Shown: one piece after another, positions 54,562 through 64,000 of the stretch
Numbering within the stretch: position 1 is the stretch's first letter
Layout of the letters: each line of letters starts with the position of its first letter
From: Brienomyrus brachyistius
Lineage: Eukaryota > Chordata > Actinopteri > Osteoglossiformes > Mormyridae
Direction of reading: 5' to 3'
DNA length: 64,000 nt
NCBI RefSeq assembly: GCF_023856365.1
Contig: NC_064542.1
Location: 13,041,863-13,105,862, forward strand
The notes under the pieces: generated by a model
Databases searched by the model: none
The model's input: the letters and a program-made list of their open reading frames with translations, nothing else
What the model was told of the DNA's origin: nothing
Program-made: the position numbers and the translations under genes

Positions 54562-55136
54562 ATGGATGAAAAGTCCAGTAACAGTCGGCTTCTGCTGGCC
54601 CTGGTGATGGTACTACTCTTCGGTGTCATTGTGCTACAGTACATCTGCCCTGGCACCGACTGCCAGCTACTCCGCCTGGGCTCCCTGTCCTCCAAAGCAG
54701 GCGACGGTCTTGGCGGGTCTCACGGCGCGGATGTCGAGGGCAGCAAAGGATCGGGTGCCGGAGACCCGTACGTCGCGGAGGACAGGACGTTAGCTCGCTA
54801 CATACCGCGCTTTAACTTCTCAGCGGGCGACCTCAGCCGAACTGTGGACTTCAACATCAAGGGCGACGACGTGATTGTTTTCCTGCACATCCAGAAGACC
54901 GGCGGCACCACGTTCGGCCGACACCTGGTGCGCAACATCCAGCTGGAGAGGCCTTGCGAGTGCCGTGCCGGACAGAAGAAGTGCACTTGTTATCGGCCGG
55001 GCAAGAGAGAAACCTGGCTTTTCTCCCGCTTTTCCACGGGTTGGAGCTGCGGACTGCACGCCGACTGGACCGAACTCACCAGCTGTGTTCCGGGCCTCAT
55101 GAACACGCGGGAGCCGCTCAAGCCGCGCACCCCCAG
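54562..55136 (+). CDS. hs6st2: hs6st2 exon 1
   Basis: 575 bp. The ATG at 54562 (context GAAGATGG) starts MDEKSSNSRLLLALVMV, matching human HS6ST2 MDEKSNKLLLALVML, which fixes the start. The exon covers the anchor, a Gly/Ser-rich stem and the first half of the sulfotransferase domain. It ends in phase 2 at a GTAAGG donor. Confidence 0.95.
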
Positions 55137-58100
55137 GTAAGGAGAGCTTAGTATTAGGGGGACACAACTTAATTCAAATACAGTGGTCTATTTATCGAGA
55201 GGATGACTGAAGCCAAATTAAGTATTGGGGCCGATTAAATATACACCCCCGGGTCTCGCGCCCCTGGGTAAAGGTGACAGTACTCACGTATAATAAATCG
55301 CATTTTCTACTGTGAACGACAATAAATGCAAATTCCCCCTATAATGTATGCATGCGCATCGTAGTAGGGTCGAGCACTAGTTTGCATGGAGAAATATTGT
55401 ATCTAGATTAATATTAAAATAAGTCATATGTTTTCTCCTGTTTCACACACAAAAAACCTGCACATCTTACGTTTAATTTGAACAACATGTGTTGGAATAT
55501 AGTGTTTCAAAAGTTTTACGTTTCTCAGTTTACAAAGCGGGTAATCTTTTGGTGGAACATTTTAAGTGAATACAGCTTTTCATGGGAAATGCTACTCCGG
55601 CGATGAATCTGGACTATTTACTCTTTTGGGTAACTTGTAGTTGGCTCGATACTGATTCTGCAAAAAAAAAGATTAGCAGTCACTTCTTACGACGGAAACC
55701 CGAGGCGATCGGTAGCGGTTTAAACTCGCTTCCTGTACAGAAGCACTAGCAGGTTGTGGGCTCTTTTCTGCCCCCTCCCCCTTCTTCTATATGCTGTCAC
55801 GGCAGAACCTCAGGCGCTCCTTGTTTGTCCCCCTGATGGAATAGGCTGTCGACACGCTGACATCCTTGCTGCCTGAGGGGACACAGGGAACACACTTACC
55901 ATGGTTTCCATTCTCTCTCTTCTCCCTCGGGACAATATTTGGGCTGGGGTCCCTCTCACATCTGCTTTGCCACCTTGCACTCCCCGATTTTATATAATGA
56001 GGCTTCTCTGACCTTACTTGAATTATTTACATTTCGTATTCATATATGCATAATTTATTTTATTGGTTGACACTTGGCTTCTCGTTATGGAGCTTAGGGC
56101 TCTACACGTGTATCTTTTAGAGTAGCTATCAAACAAGCCTTTTTATTATTAAAGTAGCTTTCTCGAAATCTGTCCGTGGTTATTTAACATCGGCTTTTCT
56201 TCGCTTCGCAGTGTAGACTGTAGTCCCACCGGGAACACCCCCACTCCAAGCCCCGTAGCGTGTTATACGGGACAACGACTGACCCTCTTCTGTTTTTGAT
56301 TTCTTTCATTATCCGTATTTTGCATAAAAAAAAATCCATGAAGTCTTCTGGATTGTACCAAGACCCAAAGGCTGCCTTCAGCCGACTTTATGAACATTGT
56401 TTTGAAAGGACAGCCTTTAGGAGATGTTGTAAAAAAAAGTGACAGTCTGAATTTAAAAGGTTAACTGATGAAATTGCTTGGGTCGGTCAGAGATATTTGG
56501 GATCATTAGTCTGATTGCAACCCATGACCCGTTGTATTATATATAAGTGTGTATAGCTGCCCTCATGGGCGTCGCCGCCATTAAATCTGAGGGGGACGTG
56601 TCCCCCTCACACATTTCATAATTATTCGTTTGGGACCGCCCCCCCCCCCCCCCCCCCATTTAACATAACATGTTAGTTTTATGCCAGTGTGTCCGTCCCC
56701 GTCACCCCCCCCCCACATTCAAAATGCTTCTAACGCCCCTGGCTGCCCTACACAATGAAATAGGAGCTTGTTTTTTTCGACTTCACCAAATCAGTGCCGC
56801 GCAAGTTAATGTGTTTTTAGTTTAGGCAATACATCTGTAATTTTACTGTTGTTCCCCTTGAAGTTACATTGTTGTGACATTAATTTATCCAAGTACCAAG
56901 TGGCCGTCTCATGTGTATTATTGTTACTGTCGAACTCAAATCCCGGAGGAGATACGGAGGAAAAATGCACCAGTAATATTAAACTTTTAACATTTTAAAG
57001 GAGCATCGATAATAATAATTAAAACCTCTCAATGATTTGTTTCCATCCATCCATTATCTTCCGCTTATCCGAGGTCGGGTTGTTTGAGGCTGCAACCCAT
57101 GGATCTGCTAGAACAAAAAAACCCGTTTAGGAATAACACTAGGCATCGACTGTGTTTCGACATGACTGGAAGCATGAACATCGGCTTGGGAAAGAAATGG
57201 GATATGCACCGAACCGTCGGCGTTCTGGCCCTGCAGAAGCGGCGTTATGTAAACCCCGCGGCACCAGCCCGCTGTGGTTACTAAGCATGAAATTCGTCCC
57301 TTTCTAACATTTCGGAAATGCAGCCGTCGTCAGCCTTTTGCGGTAACGGTGTCGGGCATGTCGTGCCAGCCCAGGTGGAGGCAGTAGCCATGCGGCGGCG
57401 ACCTGATTGCTGTTTTCAGTTCACTGCCTCCGTGGCCCCCGCTATCACACCTGACAGAGCCGGGTCCCTGGTGCGATCTCCGGGAAGGCGCCCGAAAGAA
57501 GGGCTCTGCGCCTGCTGCCCCCCCCACCTCCGCGTAGCATAAATGCGGAATGCATTCTAAAGTCTGCGCGGCTTTGATGTGCTAATTTCTGCATTGTTAC
57601 TTTAGGCAGTGGATTTAATCGCCACTGATGGTCCGTTTCGAGGAGGCTTGCATAATAAAAGCTCTCGCGGCTTACAGGAGGACGATTTATTTAAATTCAT
57701 GGCATGATGGAAGCGAATGGAGGACCCACGAGGTGGTTCTCGAAGCGCCGTCCATCGTGGCGCTATCAGAATGCGTTCCGTAGCTTTCCTGCTGCCGCCA
57801 CTGAGGCTTTTAAGTACTTTCCACGAAAATAAACGTTCTGTACCTAGCAACCAGTGATTTAGTGAAGATATGGATAGAAAAAAATGTGAAAAAATGGAAG
57901 TTTTTCTCATATCCAGCCAACGCACACGTGAGCCGGGGATGATCTCAACTGGAGGTTGTACTTTTGGGAGTCTCAGCATAGTACTTTTGTTTATTCCTAG
58001 GGAATGTGTGTTTAGAGGATATTTTGCCATCCGGTGACACTGATAATTGGTCATAGGGCTTGCTTTCTTTGTCCCTGCCAGAGGGGGGATTGCAGGTGGG

Positions 58101-61100
58101 GGGCGGGGCTGTAAATGCCTCCAGACATGATTAATCATATTAGTTGATCATAATATGATTAGTTGTGAGGTCTTGGAGTGACTTTGTTGAATGTCCGTGC
58201 AGGAACCTTCTCCTTAGTAAGTCTCCCTTTTGATTGGCAGAAGAGTGTGTGTCTCTGTGTCTGTGCATGTGTGTGTTTCTGTGTGTGTGTGTGTGTGTAG
58301 AATAGAATAGAATAGAATAAACCTTTATTATCCCACGAATGAGAAATTTAGGTGTTACAGAGCTCTTGCACAAAAACGTAATATAGAACAATAGGAGCAG
58401 GTAGATACACAAAGATATAAATACAAATGTACAAAAGTTTTGGAAATAAATAAAGATGTACAGAGATATGTACAAAATGTACAGAGATATGTACACAAGT
58501 GCGGGGGTGGGGTGGGGTGTGAATGATCCTGGTTACAGCATGTGATATGTCAGTTAAACATATATGAGTAAAAAATACTCACGCTAAACTGTTATAATGT
58601 CTCACAGTGTGTGTGTGTGTGTGTGTGTGCGCTTTACTACCTAGCTCAGCCTGTCTGCTTCACCCGTACCCTGACTGCAAAGTGATGCTTATGATGTAAA
58701 ATCTTTTTGAGGGGGCTGCCACGGCTCAGTGTTGGGGGTGGGCTCTGTCTGACCCAGCTTGTGACTGCCGCCTCTGTGCATCATGCAAAGTGAGATCTGC
58801 AGGTTCATACACACACAGACACATTCTGTCCCACACGCCGGTCACTGAATAGCAGCACCGTTTTGATACCCAGCACTGGATCGCTTCCTTGTTTCTGTGC
58901 TTAACCCACCCGGCCTCCGCACATGCACAAACCCAACGCGGTGTGGACAACACGACTGCCTGTGTTTGGTGATGCTGAGTACCAAGTCCTTCAGATGTAT
59001 TTGCCAACCTGATTGGTTGAAAGGATGGGGCGCCTCTCTGCCAAGTGGCCTGTTTGTGTGTGTGTTTGTCTGCTTGCGACACTGGGAGTCCCAGGCATTT
59101 CAATTAAACACACTTGACCCTCTTGAATTCATACTTAAAGGAGTGGGTATTATTTTTTTTATCAACACGTGCACTGTGAGAGACTTCCTGCAAGCACGTG
59201 CCCCCCAGCATGATTTGCTGGCTGTCACACTGTCCTTGTGTGTGTGACATGGTGTGGGGTGCCTGGACCCCTACCAATGTCTCGTCTCCCAGCAGTGTCT
59301 CAGGAACCAATCGCATCCCTTTCTCGGAGTTTGCCCAAAGTGGCAGTAATGTTTCTTTAATGTGGCCTAAATGGCCAGACCCTGGTGGTGGGGGGTGGGG
59401 GGGTATGAGTGAATGGAACGCAGGTCCTCCTGGAGAACATGTCAGCATGGGGGGTTGGGCTCCGAGTGAGGCTTGTTCATCTCATTGTCTTGTATCCTCA
59501 TTTTCTCCCCCTCTGCTTTGTTGTGACGATACATTATGGTAAATATTACCAGAAAACGTATCCGAGAGATTCGGGAGATTCGTGGAATCAGGGATTGGAT
59601 AGCCGACTTGGACAGAGTTGAGATCAGGTGTGGTTCTGTATAGGATGGCTGTGGGATGCTGAAGGTACGGATTCTCTACACGGATGTGGGGAGTCGTGCT
59701 TCAGTAGATGGGCCAGATGTGAGCTGTGGAGTTGCAGTATGGGTGGGTGGGGGGTGACTTGTTTTTGGGCTGATTTCCGGAGCGCTGACAATTCCCTCTG
59801 TACATAAAGTAACATTAATACTCTGACTAGAGTTACTTAGCATCATGATTACATGCTGTCCAAATGTGAAATAATACCTTTCACTTCCCATGACTCATGC
59901 TAAACAATAGTTCTTAAACACATTATATAATAACACTGTTTAACAAGTTACCTGCAGTCGTCAGGTGTAAGCCTCTGCTGCCCCCTGCTGCTGATTTTTA
60001 TGAATAACATGGGATTTCGAGGTCTCTTCCAAAGCCAAATCCAACACACAGTTGTAATTGACTGGATGTTATTGTGGAGGTGTGACATCCAGTCCCCCAC
60101 CCATGCAGTCATATAATCAATATTTAAGGGCAGCCAAGAGATGTCAAAATGCAAATTTAAAAAGGTAATTTAAAAACTGGGTGATTAAAGTTGAAATACT
60201 GAAAAAGCAAATGGCTGTCGTATTAAAACACCTTGAAAACATAACATTGCAAAATGAGAAGAATTTCTGAGGTCTATGAAATCCAAGACTTATTTTGTAA
60301 AGAAAATGCAGAGCGATGAATGGCATGGCAGACTGTTAAATTAGAGTTTAGATTGGAAAGAAAACCATTTAAAATGCAATTGGCATCGTGGCCTTCCACA
60401 CCCAGAGCTGGCTGCATCATATTGTGTCCTTGGTCTGTGTGTGGATGTTCTCCCTTGTCTTCTGGGCTTCCTGTGGATACCCCAGTTTCTTCCATAATAT
60501 TTGTAAATTGCTCACATTGTGTGACTGTCTTTGTGTATTCTTCTGGCACCTGTGGTGGCCCGTGCTGTTGCCCTGTGATTCCTGTAATAGTCTCCAGGGT
60601 CACTGGGAACCTGTACTGGATAAGTGGTTAGGGAAGATGGATGGTTTTTCACTTTCCCACAATTCATCTCTTCCCCCCCCCCCCCCCGCTTGCCCCTTCC
60701 TCAATAGGAACTACTACTACATCACCATCTTGCGGGACCCCGTGTGGCGCTACCTAAGCGAGTGGCGGCACGTGCAGCGCGGTGCCACCTGGAAAGCCTC
60801 GCTGCATGTATGTGATGGGCGTGCCCCCACCCTGTCCGAGCTGCCCAACTGCTATCCTGGGGACGATTGGTCAGGCTGCACGCTGGAGGAGTTCATGGAC
60901 TGCCCTTTCAACCTGGCCAACAACCGGCAGACGCGCATGCTGGCCGACCTCAGCCTGGTGGGCTGCTACAATGCGTCAGCTATGAGCGAGGAGGAGCGCG
61001 GCGCCGCCCTGCTGGAGAGCGCCAAGCGCAACCTGCGCGGCATGGCCTTCTTCGGCCTGACCGAGTTTCAGCGCAAGACGCAGTACCTGTTTGAGCGCAC

Positions 61101-61521
61101 CTTCCAGCTGAACTTCATCGCCCCATTCACGCAGCTGAACGGGACGCGGGCCGCTAGCGTGGAGGTGAGCGCAGAGACGCAGAGGTGCATCCGGCAGCTG
61201 AACCGCTGGGACGTGGAGCTGTACGAGTACGCCCGCGACCTCTTCCTGCAGCGCTTCCAGGTCGCACGGCAGCACGAGCGGCAGGAGCAGCGGCAGCGCA
61301 GGCAGCAGGAGCGGAGGCGGCGGCTGCGGAGCAGGGTGCCGGTGACGATGGCGCAGGCCAGGCGGGCAGGTGTTTTCGGTGCCCAGGCGGAGGGGCACCC
61401 CGTCCCAGAGCAGGGGCAGGATGGGAAGGATGGCGAGATGGCAGAGTGGATGGAGGCCTGGTGGGAGCTGGAGGAGAATGGCACAGAGGACTACCTGGAC
61501 AATGTGGAGCAGTGGCGGTAA
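54562..61521 (+). CDS. hs6st2: heparan sulfate 6-O-sulfotransferase 2, complete gene
   Basis: Type II Golgi membrane enzyme that transfers sulfate from PAPS to the 6-O position of glucosamine in heparan sulfate. Coding exons 54562-55136 and 60708-61521 join in phase 2 to 462 residues (human short form about 459). Features: cytoplasmic MDEKSSNSR, transmembrane anchor residues 10-27 then QYICPGTDCQLLRL (an HS6ST2 hallmark), luminal stem, FNIKGDDVIVFLHIQKTGGTT with the 5'-phosphosulfate loop (Lys112), GQKKCTCYRPGKRETWLF, SCGLHADWTELTSC (His166, presumed catalytic base), the 3'-phosphate motif RDPVWRYLSEWRH (Arg201, Ser209), CTLEEFMDCPFNLANNRQ and GLTEFQRKTQYLFERTF. The tail is Arg/Gln/Glu-rich and ends DNVEQWR (human SVEKWR). 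It modifies the chains carried by the neighbouring glypicans. Confidence 0.95.
56930..57225. repeat. Dispersed repeat, copy B, with nested insertion
   Basis: Colinear with 51366-51600 on the same strand. It is interrupted by a 37-bp segment (57043-57079) flanked by TTGTTT on both sides (57037-57042 and 57080-57085). Confidence 0.8.
57043..57079 (-). mobile_element. SINE tail fragment inserted with 6-bp duplication
   Basis: The 37 bp begin CCATCCATCCATTATCTTCC and continue GCTTATCCGAGG, the complement of the (ATGG)n tail of the SINE family at 8664-8789. TTGTTT occurs on both sides, and the segment is absent from copy A of the host repeat. Confidence 0.7.
58298..58500. repeat. (TAGAA)n and adjoining retroposon-like sequence
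   Basis: Four to five GAATA units lead into CCTTTATTATCCCACGAATG and AGAAATTTAGG, then A-rich sequence with a tandem TGTACAGAGATATGTACA duplication near 58460-58497. A related TCATTAATCCAGAAGGAAATT segment is at about 27388-27408. It is probably a retroposon end; family not determined. Confidence 0.5.
60430..60644 (+). mobile_element. Degraded SINE of the (ATGG)-tailed family
   Basis: GTGTGGATGTTCTCCCTTGTC, TTCTGGGCTTCCTGTGGATAC and CCCAGTTTCTTCC, then GGGAACCTGTACTGGATAAG, GTGG and GATGGATGG. The order matches the full copy at 63626-63953. It ends only about 63 bp before the hs6st2 exon 2 acceptor. Confidence 0.65.
60708..61521 (+). CDS. hs6st2: hs6st2 exon 2
   Basis: 814 bp, entered in phase 2 after CTTGCCCCTTCCTCAATAG. 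It encodes NYYYITILRDPVWRYLSEWR, HVQRGATWKASLHVCDGRAP and on to the stop TAA at 61519-61521. It is intact, with no frame break. From about 61250 the protein becomes a run of Arg, Gln and Glu (RQHERQEQRQRRQQERRRRL), a charged helix also seen in mammals but expanded here. Confidence 0.95.
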
Positions 61522-63000
61522 ATGGTTGTTATTTGGTTTGGGTGAATTAAGCCCATTCCTAACCCTGCTACTGAATCCAAACTCAACAGTGGGTTTTTTT
61601 AAAGAGACTCCTTTATTTATTTTATTTACTCGAAAGGGACATGGAAAACGATTTTTAGAAACTTTCTCTGTTCCACTCCACTCCATCAATCCAAAGTCTC
61701 CAGTGTGGTCTGACTGCTGCATGCTATCTGACTCTTAAAAACTCACCCATGACTATACTTGTGTTCACCTCTAGCTTTTTTATGTAGGATTTGATTGCTC
61801 ATTCTTTAATGTCATTATTATTACTGTCAAGGTTGAAATTTCAACCATCTTGCCATTTTTTTCCTCCCTTCATAACCATTTTCTATATTGCGCACATATA
61901 CTGACTGATCAGTAGTGTCTCTTGAATATTTCTCTTTTTTTCCTTTTGAAATCTTTGCCTGCTCAGTGTAACATCCCCTTCTTGCCCATCAGGATACCTC
62001 CAAGAAAGTTGGAATGTGTTCCTTATCACTCACCTGGCGATCAGAATACTGTTTTAAACACTGCGGGTTGCATGAAAACTGGTAATCTGCAGTCATCTGG
62101 TCTGTGGGCAGGTTTTAAATGTGAACTCCATGTTGTCTCCCCCGAGTGTTTTTTTCTGTTCACGTTTCATCTGCAGTTTACCCGATAACACACTACTATA
62201 GATACTCTACAAGAACTTCTACCATTAGTATTTGCCCTCATCGGTTCTGAAATCCCCTTTCCTATCCCAGAACAGGCTTTATCCTGTTTTTAATGAAACT
62301 CTTTCTTTTGCTTCAGAGCAAAACATGGCAGTCCAAAAAGACGGTTCTGAACACTGGATATCGGGGGGGGGTAGTAAACACTCAAGCGTTCACACCAGGG
62401 GGAAAGTGCCTGCATGAAAATAGCTTTGGTCCAAATGAACATCATAATGCTGATACAGCAAAGACTGTATGCCCCCCCCCCACCCCCAAGCAGAAGTTAT
62501 GCAGTGATCATGTAATCCTATGGGCGCCTGGCGCTGTAACTTGTAATTGGAATGGTGCTGATTCAATCCCTGCAGATGTGCCACTGTTCGATGTGCAAGT
62601 TAAGGTACATGCACTAGTTCCCATGTACAAAAAAAATGTAGGTTGCTTTGGATGGGAGAAACCTGGTACAGTCATTCAGATGTATGGGGTACAGTTTAGT
62701 CAATGGTAGGGTGTTACCCTGCAGGGAAGTACAGAGCTCACTGCTCCCAAGAGCAGTGCGTCATAGCTGTGTTCCACCTGTGGATTTGTAAAACCTAACC
62801 CCCCCCCCGGGGGCTTTTGATCACTGACTCACTGTTTCCGTCACACGACTCCAGTCCCACAGTAACATATATTTGGTATGAATGTAACTGTAACTTTTAC
62901 ATTTTTAAGTATCTCTTCATCAGCACTATTCTGTACCTTTCCAGAGAGCTACTCATGGTACCTTCAGATGTCATTGTTTTTTAAAAAAAAATAAATGATT
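61522..63000 (+). other. hs6st2: hs6st2 3' UTR
   Basis: AT-rich downstream sequence, probably 3' UTR to an AATAAA at 62990-62995. About 62490-62660 has a weak SINE-like look (GGTGCTGATTCAATCCC). No other gene is recognised. Confidence 0.5.
62990..62995 (+). terminator. hs6st2: hs6st2 candidate polyadenylation signal
   Basis: AATAAA about 1.47 kb after the stop, within an A-rich run. Confidence 0.45.
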
Positions 63001-63625
63001 TTTTTTTTAATAACCCGAGCATTCGTATTTGTTATTCCTGGAGCTTGTATGTCAGCCTGTGACAACTGAATGCTTCGATCACAAATGGTCAACAAAGTGT
63101 TTAGGTACAAATCGAAGAATAGATGGCACTGTAGTACTCTTGAGGAAGATGATTTAACCCGAAATGAAATAATTAAGAAAAAGATCCAGCTATATGAAAG
63201 GATTTCAGAAACTTTTTTGGAAGAGTTTGTTATGCGGTAAATGTTATATATCAACAATGTGTCTTATGAACTTGAAGCAATCATTCTTCATGAAGACATC
63301 TGTGACTATTATGTTATAGTACTACCAAATCAGGTGTTACCTATATGCTTGTGGGCTGTAAGAATTCGTCCCTTTCTATTTTCTAACCCATCTTTCCCCA
63401 GGTGTGCCTCTGCCCTACTCAAGTCGGCGTTTTGTTTCAAACTGAATGACCTAAAAACTACTTAAAACTACTTGTGCTTTTTTATTCTCAGTGTGTTTGG
63501 TAGATCATTCGTGGGACATCTATGTGAACGCCTGTGCTTTCTCTACTCTTAAGAATCTCGTGTTTCTAACATGGTAGTCCGCTTTCCATTCATTTTGACA
63601 AGCAAGCGATATTAAACAAAATGAG

Positions 63626-63953
63626 TGGTCAGCACTGTTGCCTCACATCTCTGGGACCAGGGTTTGAGTCTCCATAACAGCTTGGGGTTGTGAAGTTTGC
63701 ATGTTCTCCATATGTTGTCATGGGATTTCCTCCAGGTACGCTGGTTCCCCCCCCCCCCCCCCCCGCAATAGTGCAAAAACATATTGAGGTTAATTGGAGG
63801 TACCAAATTGCCCATAGATGAGAATGGTGTTTATGCCCTGCAATGGGTTAGCACCTCATTCTGGGTTGTTCCCTGCATTGCACCTGTAGGCCCCAGGAAA
63901 CGCTCCAGATTCCTCACAACCTTGAAGAGGATAAGCAGTTACAGCAGATGGAT
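63626..63953 (+). mobile_element. Near full-length SINE, (ATGG)-tailed family
   Basis: A tRNA-like head (GTGGTCAGCACTGTTGCCTC, then GGGTTTGAGTCTCC as box B) is followed by GTTTGCATGTTCTCC and TGGGATTTCCTCCAGGTACG. A C18 tract interrupts (63747-63764). Then come TTGAGGTTAATTGGAGGTACC, GGTTGTTCCCTGCATTG, and a tail GAGGATAAGCAGTTACAGCAG ending in GATGGAT. It serves as the reference for the truncated copies in the window. Confidence 0.8.
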
Positions 63954-64000
63954 ATTTTGTTTAGGTTAAAACAGCCGTTCCCCCCCCCCACCCCCCACTG
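63954..64000. other. Window end, C-rich
   Basis: Short unique tail ending in a C9ACCCCCC stretch. No feature. Confidence 0.5.

Larger units (their letters stand above)
55137..60707 (+). other. hs6st2: hs6st2 intron 1
   Basis: 5.6 kb. Holds a C19 run (56639-56657), dispersed repeat copy B with a nested insertion (56930-57225), a (TAGAA)n-led repeat (58298-58500), GT tracts near 58280 and 58610, and a degraded SINE (60430-60644). A C15 tract (60673-60687) lies before the exon 2 acceptor. Mammalian HS6ST2 has alternative inserts near this junction; I could not identify an equivalent exon here. Confidence 0.7.

Noticed and set aside
60976..61722. 248-codon minus-strand ORF opposite hs6st2 exon 2
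   Set aside because: Antisense shadow of the highly GC-rich sulfotransferase exon; Leu/Pro-rich composition is the complement of Gln/Arg/Glu codons.
1..64000. CRISPR array, prokaryotic operons, phage or viral genes
   Set aside because: Direct repeats present are contiguous minisatellites without spacers; all genes are spliced vertebrate genes. No viral gene was recognised.

Overview
This is a vertebrate nuclear window, most likely from a teleost fish. The protein-coding genes are split into classical GT-AG exons. The introns carry fish-style tRNA-derived SINEs, LINE 3' tails, GT/CA microsatellites, many minisatellites and very long C or G homopolymers. I recognise the genes from remembered family sequences; the species cannot be fixed from the sequence alone.

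Three related genes lie head-to-tail on the + strand. (1) gpc3 (glypican-3), exons 3-8, 1510-25109; its first two exons lie upstream of the window. (2) gpc4 (glypican-4), complete in nine exons, 31512-49643. (3) hs6st2 (heparan sulfate 6-O-sulfotransferase 2), complete in two coding exons, 54562-61521. The order matches the GPC3-GPC4-HS6ST2 neighbourhood of human Xq26. The first two genes encode GPI-anchored heparan sulfate proteoglycan cores. The third encodes the Golgi enzyme that 6-O-sulfates the heparan sulfate chains they carry, so the window is a compact heparan sulfate locus. A tRNA-Phe(GAA) gene on the - strand (53335-53407) sits between gpc4 and hs6st2.

Region by region: 1-25109 gpc3 exons with repeat-rich introns; 25110-31511 gpc3-gpc4 spacer with a GC-rich 12-copy minisatellite, possible exons of an unrecognised minus-strand gene, and the CpG-rich gpc4 promoter and leader; 31669-42751 the large gpc4 intron 1; 42752-49643 the remaining gpc4 exons; 49644-54561 gpc4 3' UTR, the tRNA and the hs6st2 promoter side; 55137-60707 hs6st2 intron 1; 61522-64000 hs6st2 3' UTR and a near full-length SINE.

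Main points to check: single-base frame breaks in gpc3 exon 3 and gpc4 exon 2 (assembly error or real lesion); a 59-bp tandem triplication that copies the end of gpc4 exon 2 together with its splice donor; splice acceptors built from C homopolymers or a pyrimidine minisatellite; a Trp at a normally Ser position in the hs6st2 PAPS-binding motif; minus-strand coding-like exons overlapping the 3' end of gpc3; and two SINE insertions with intact target-site duplications.
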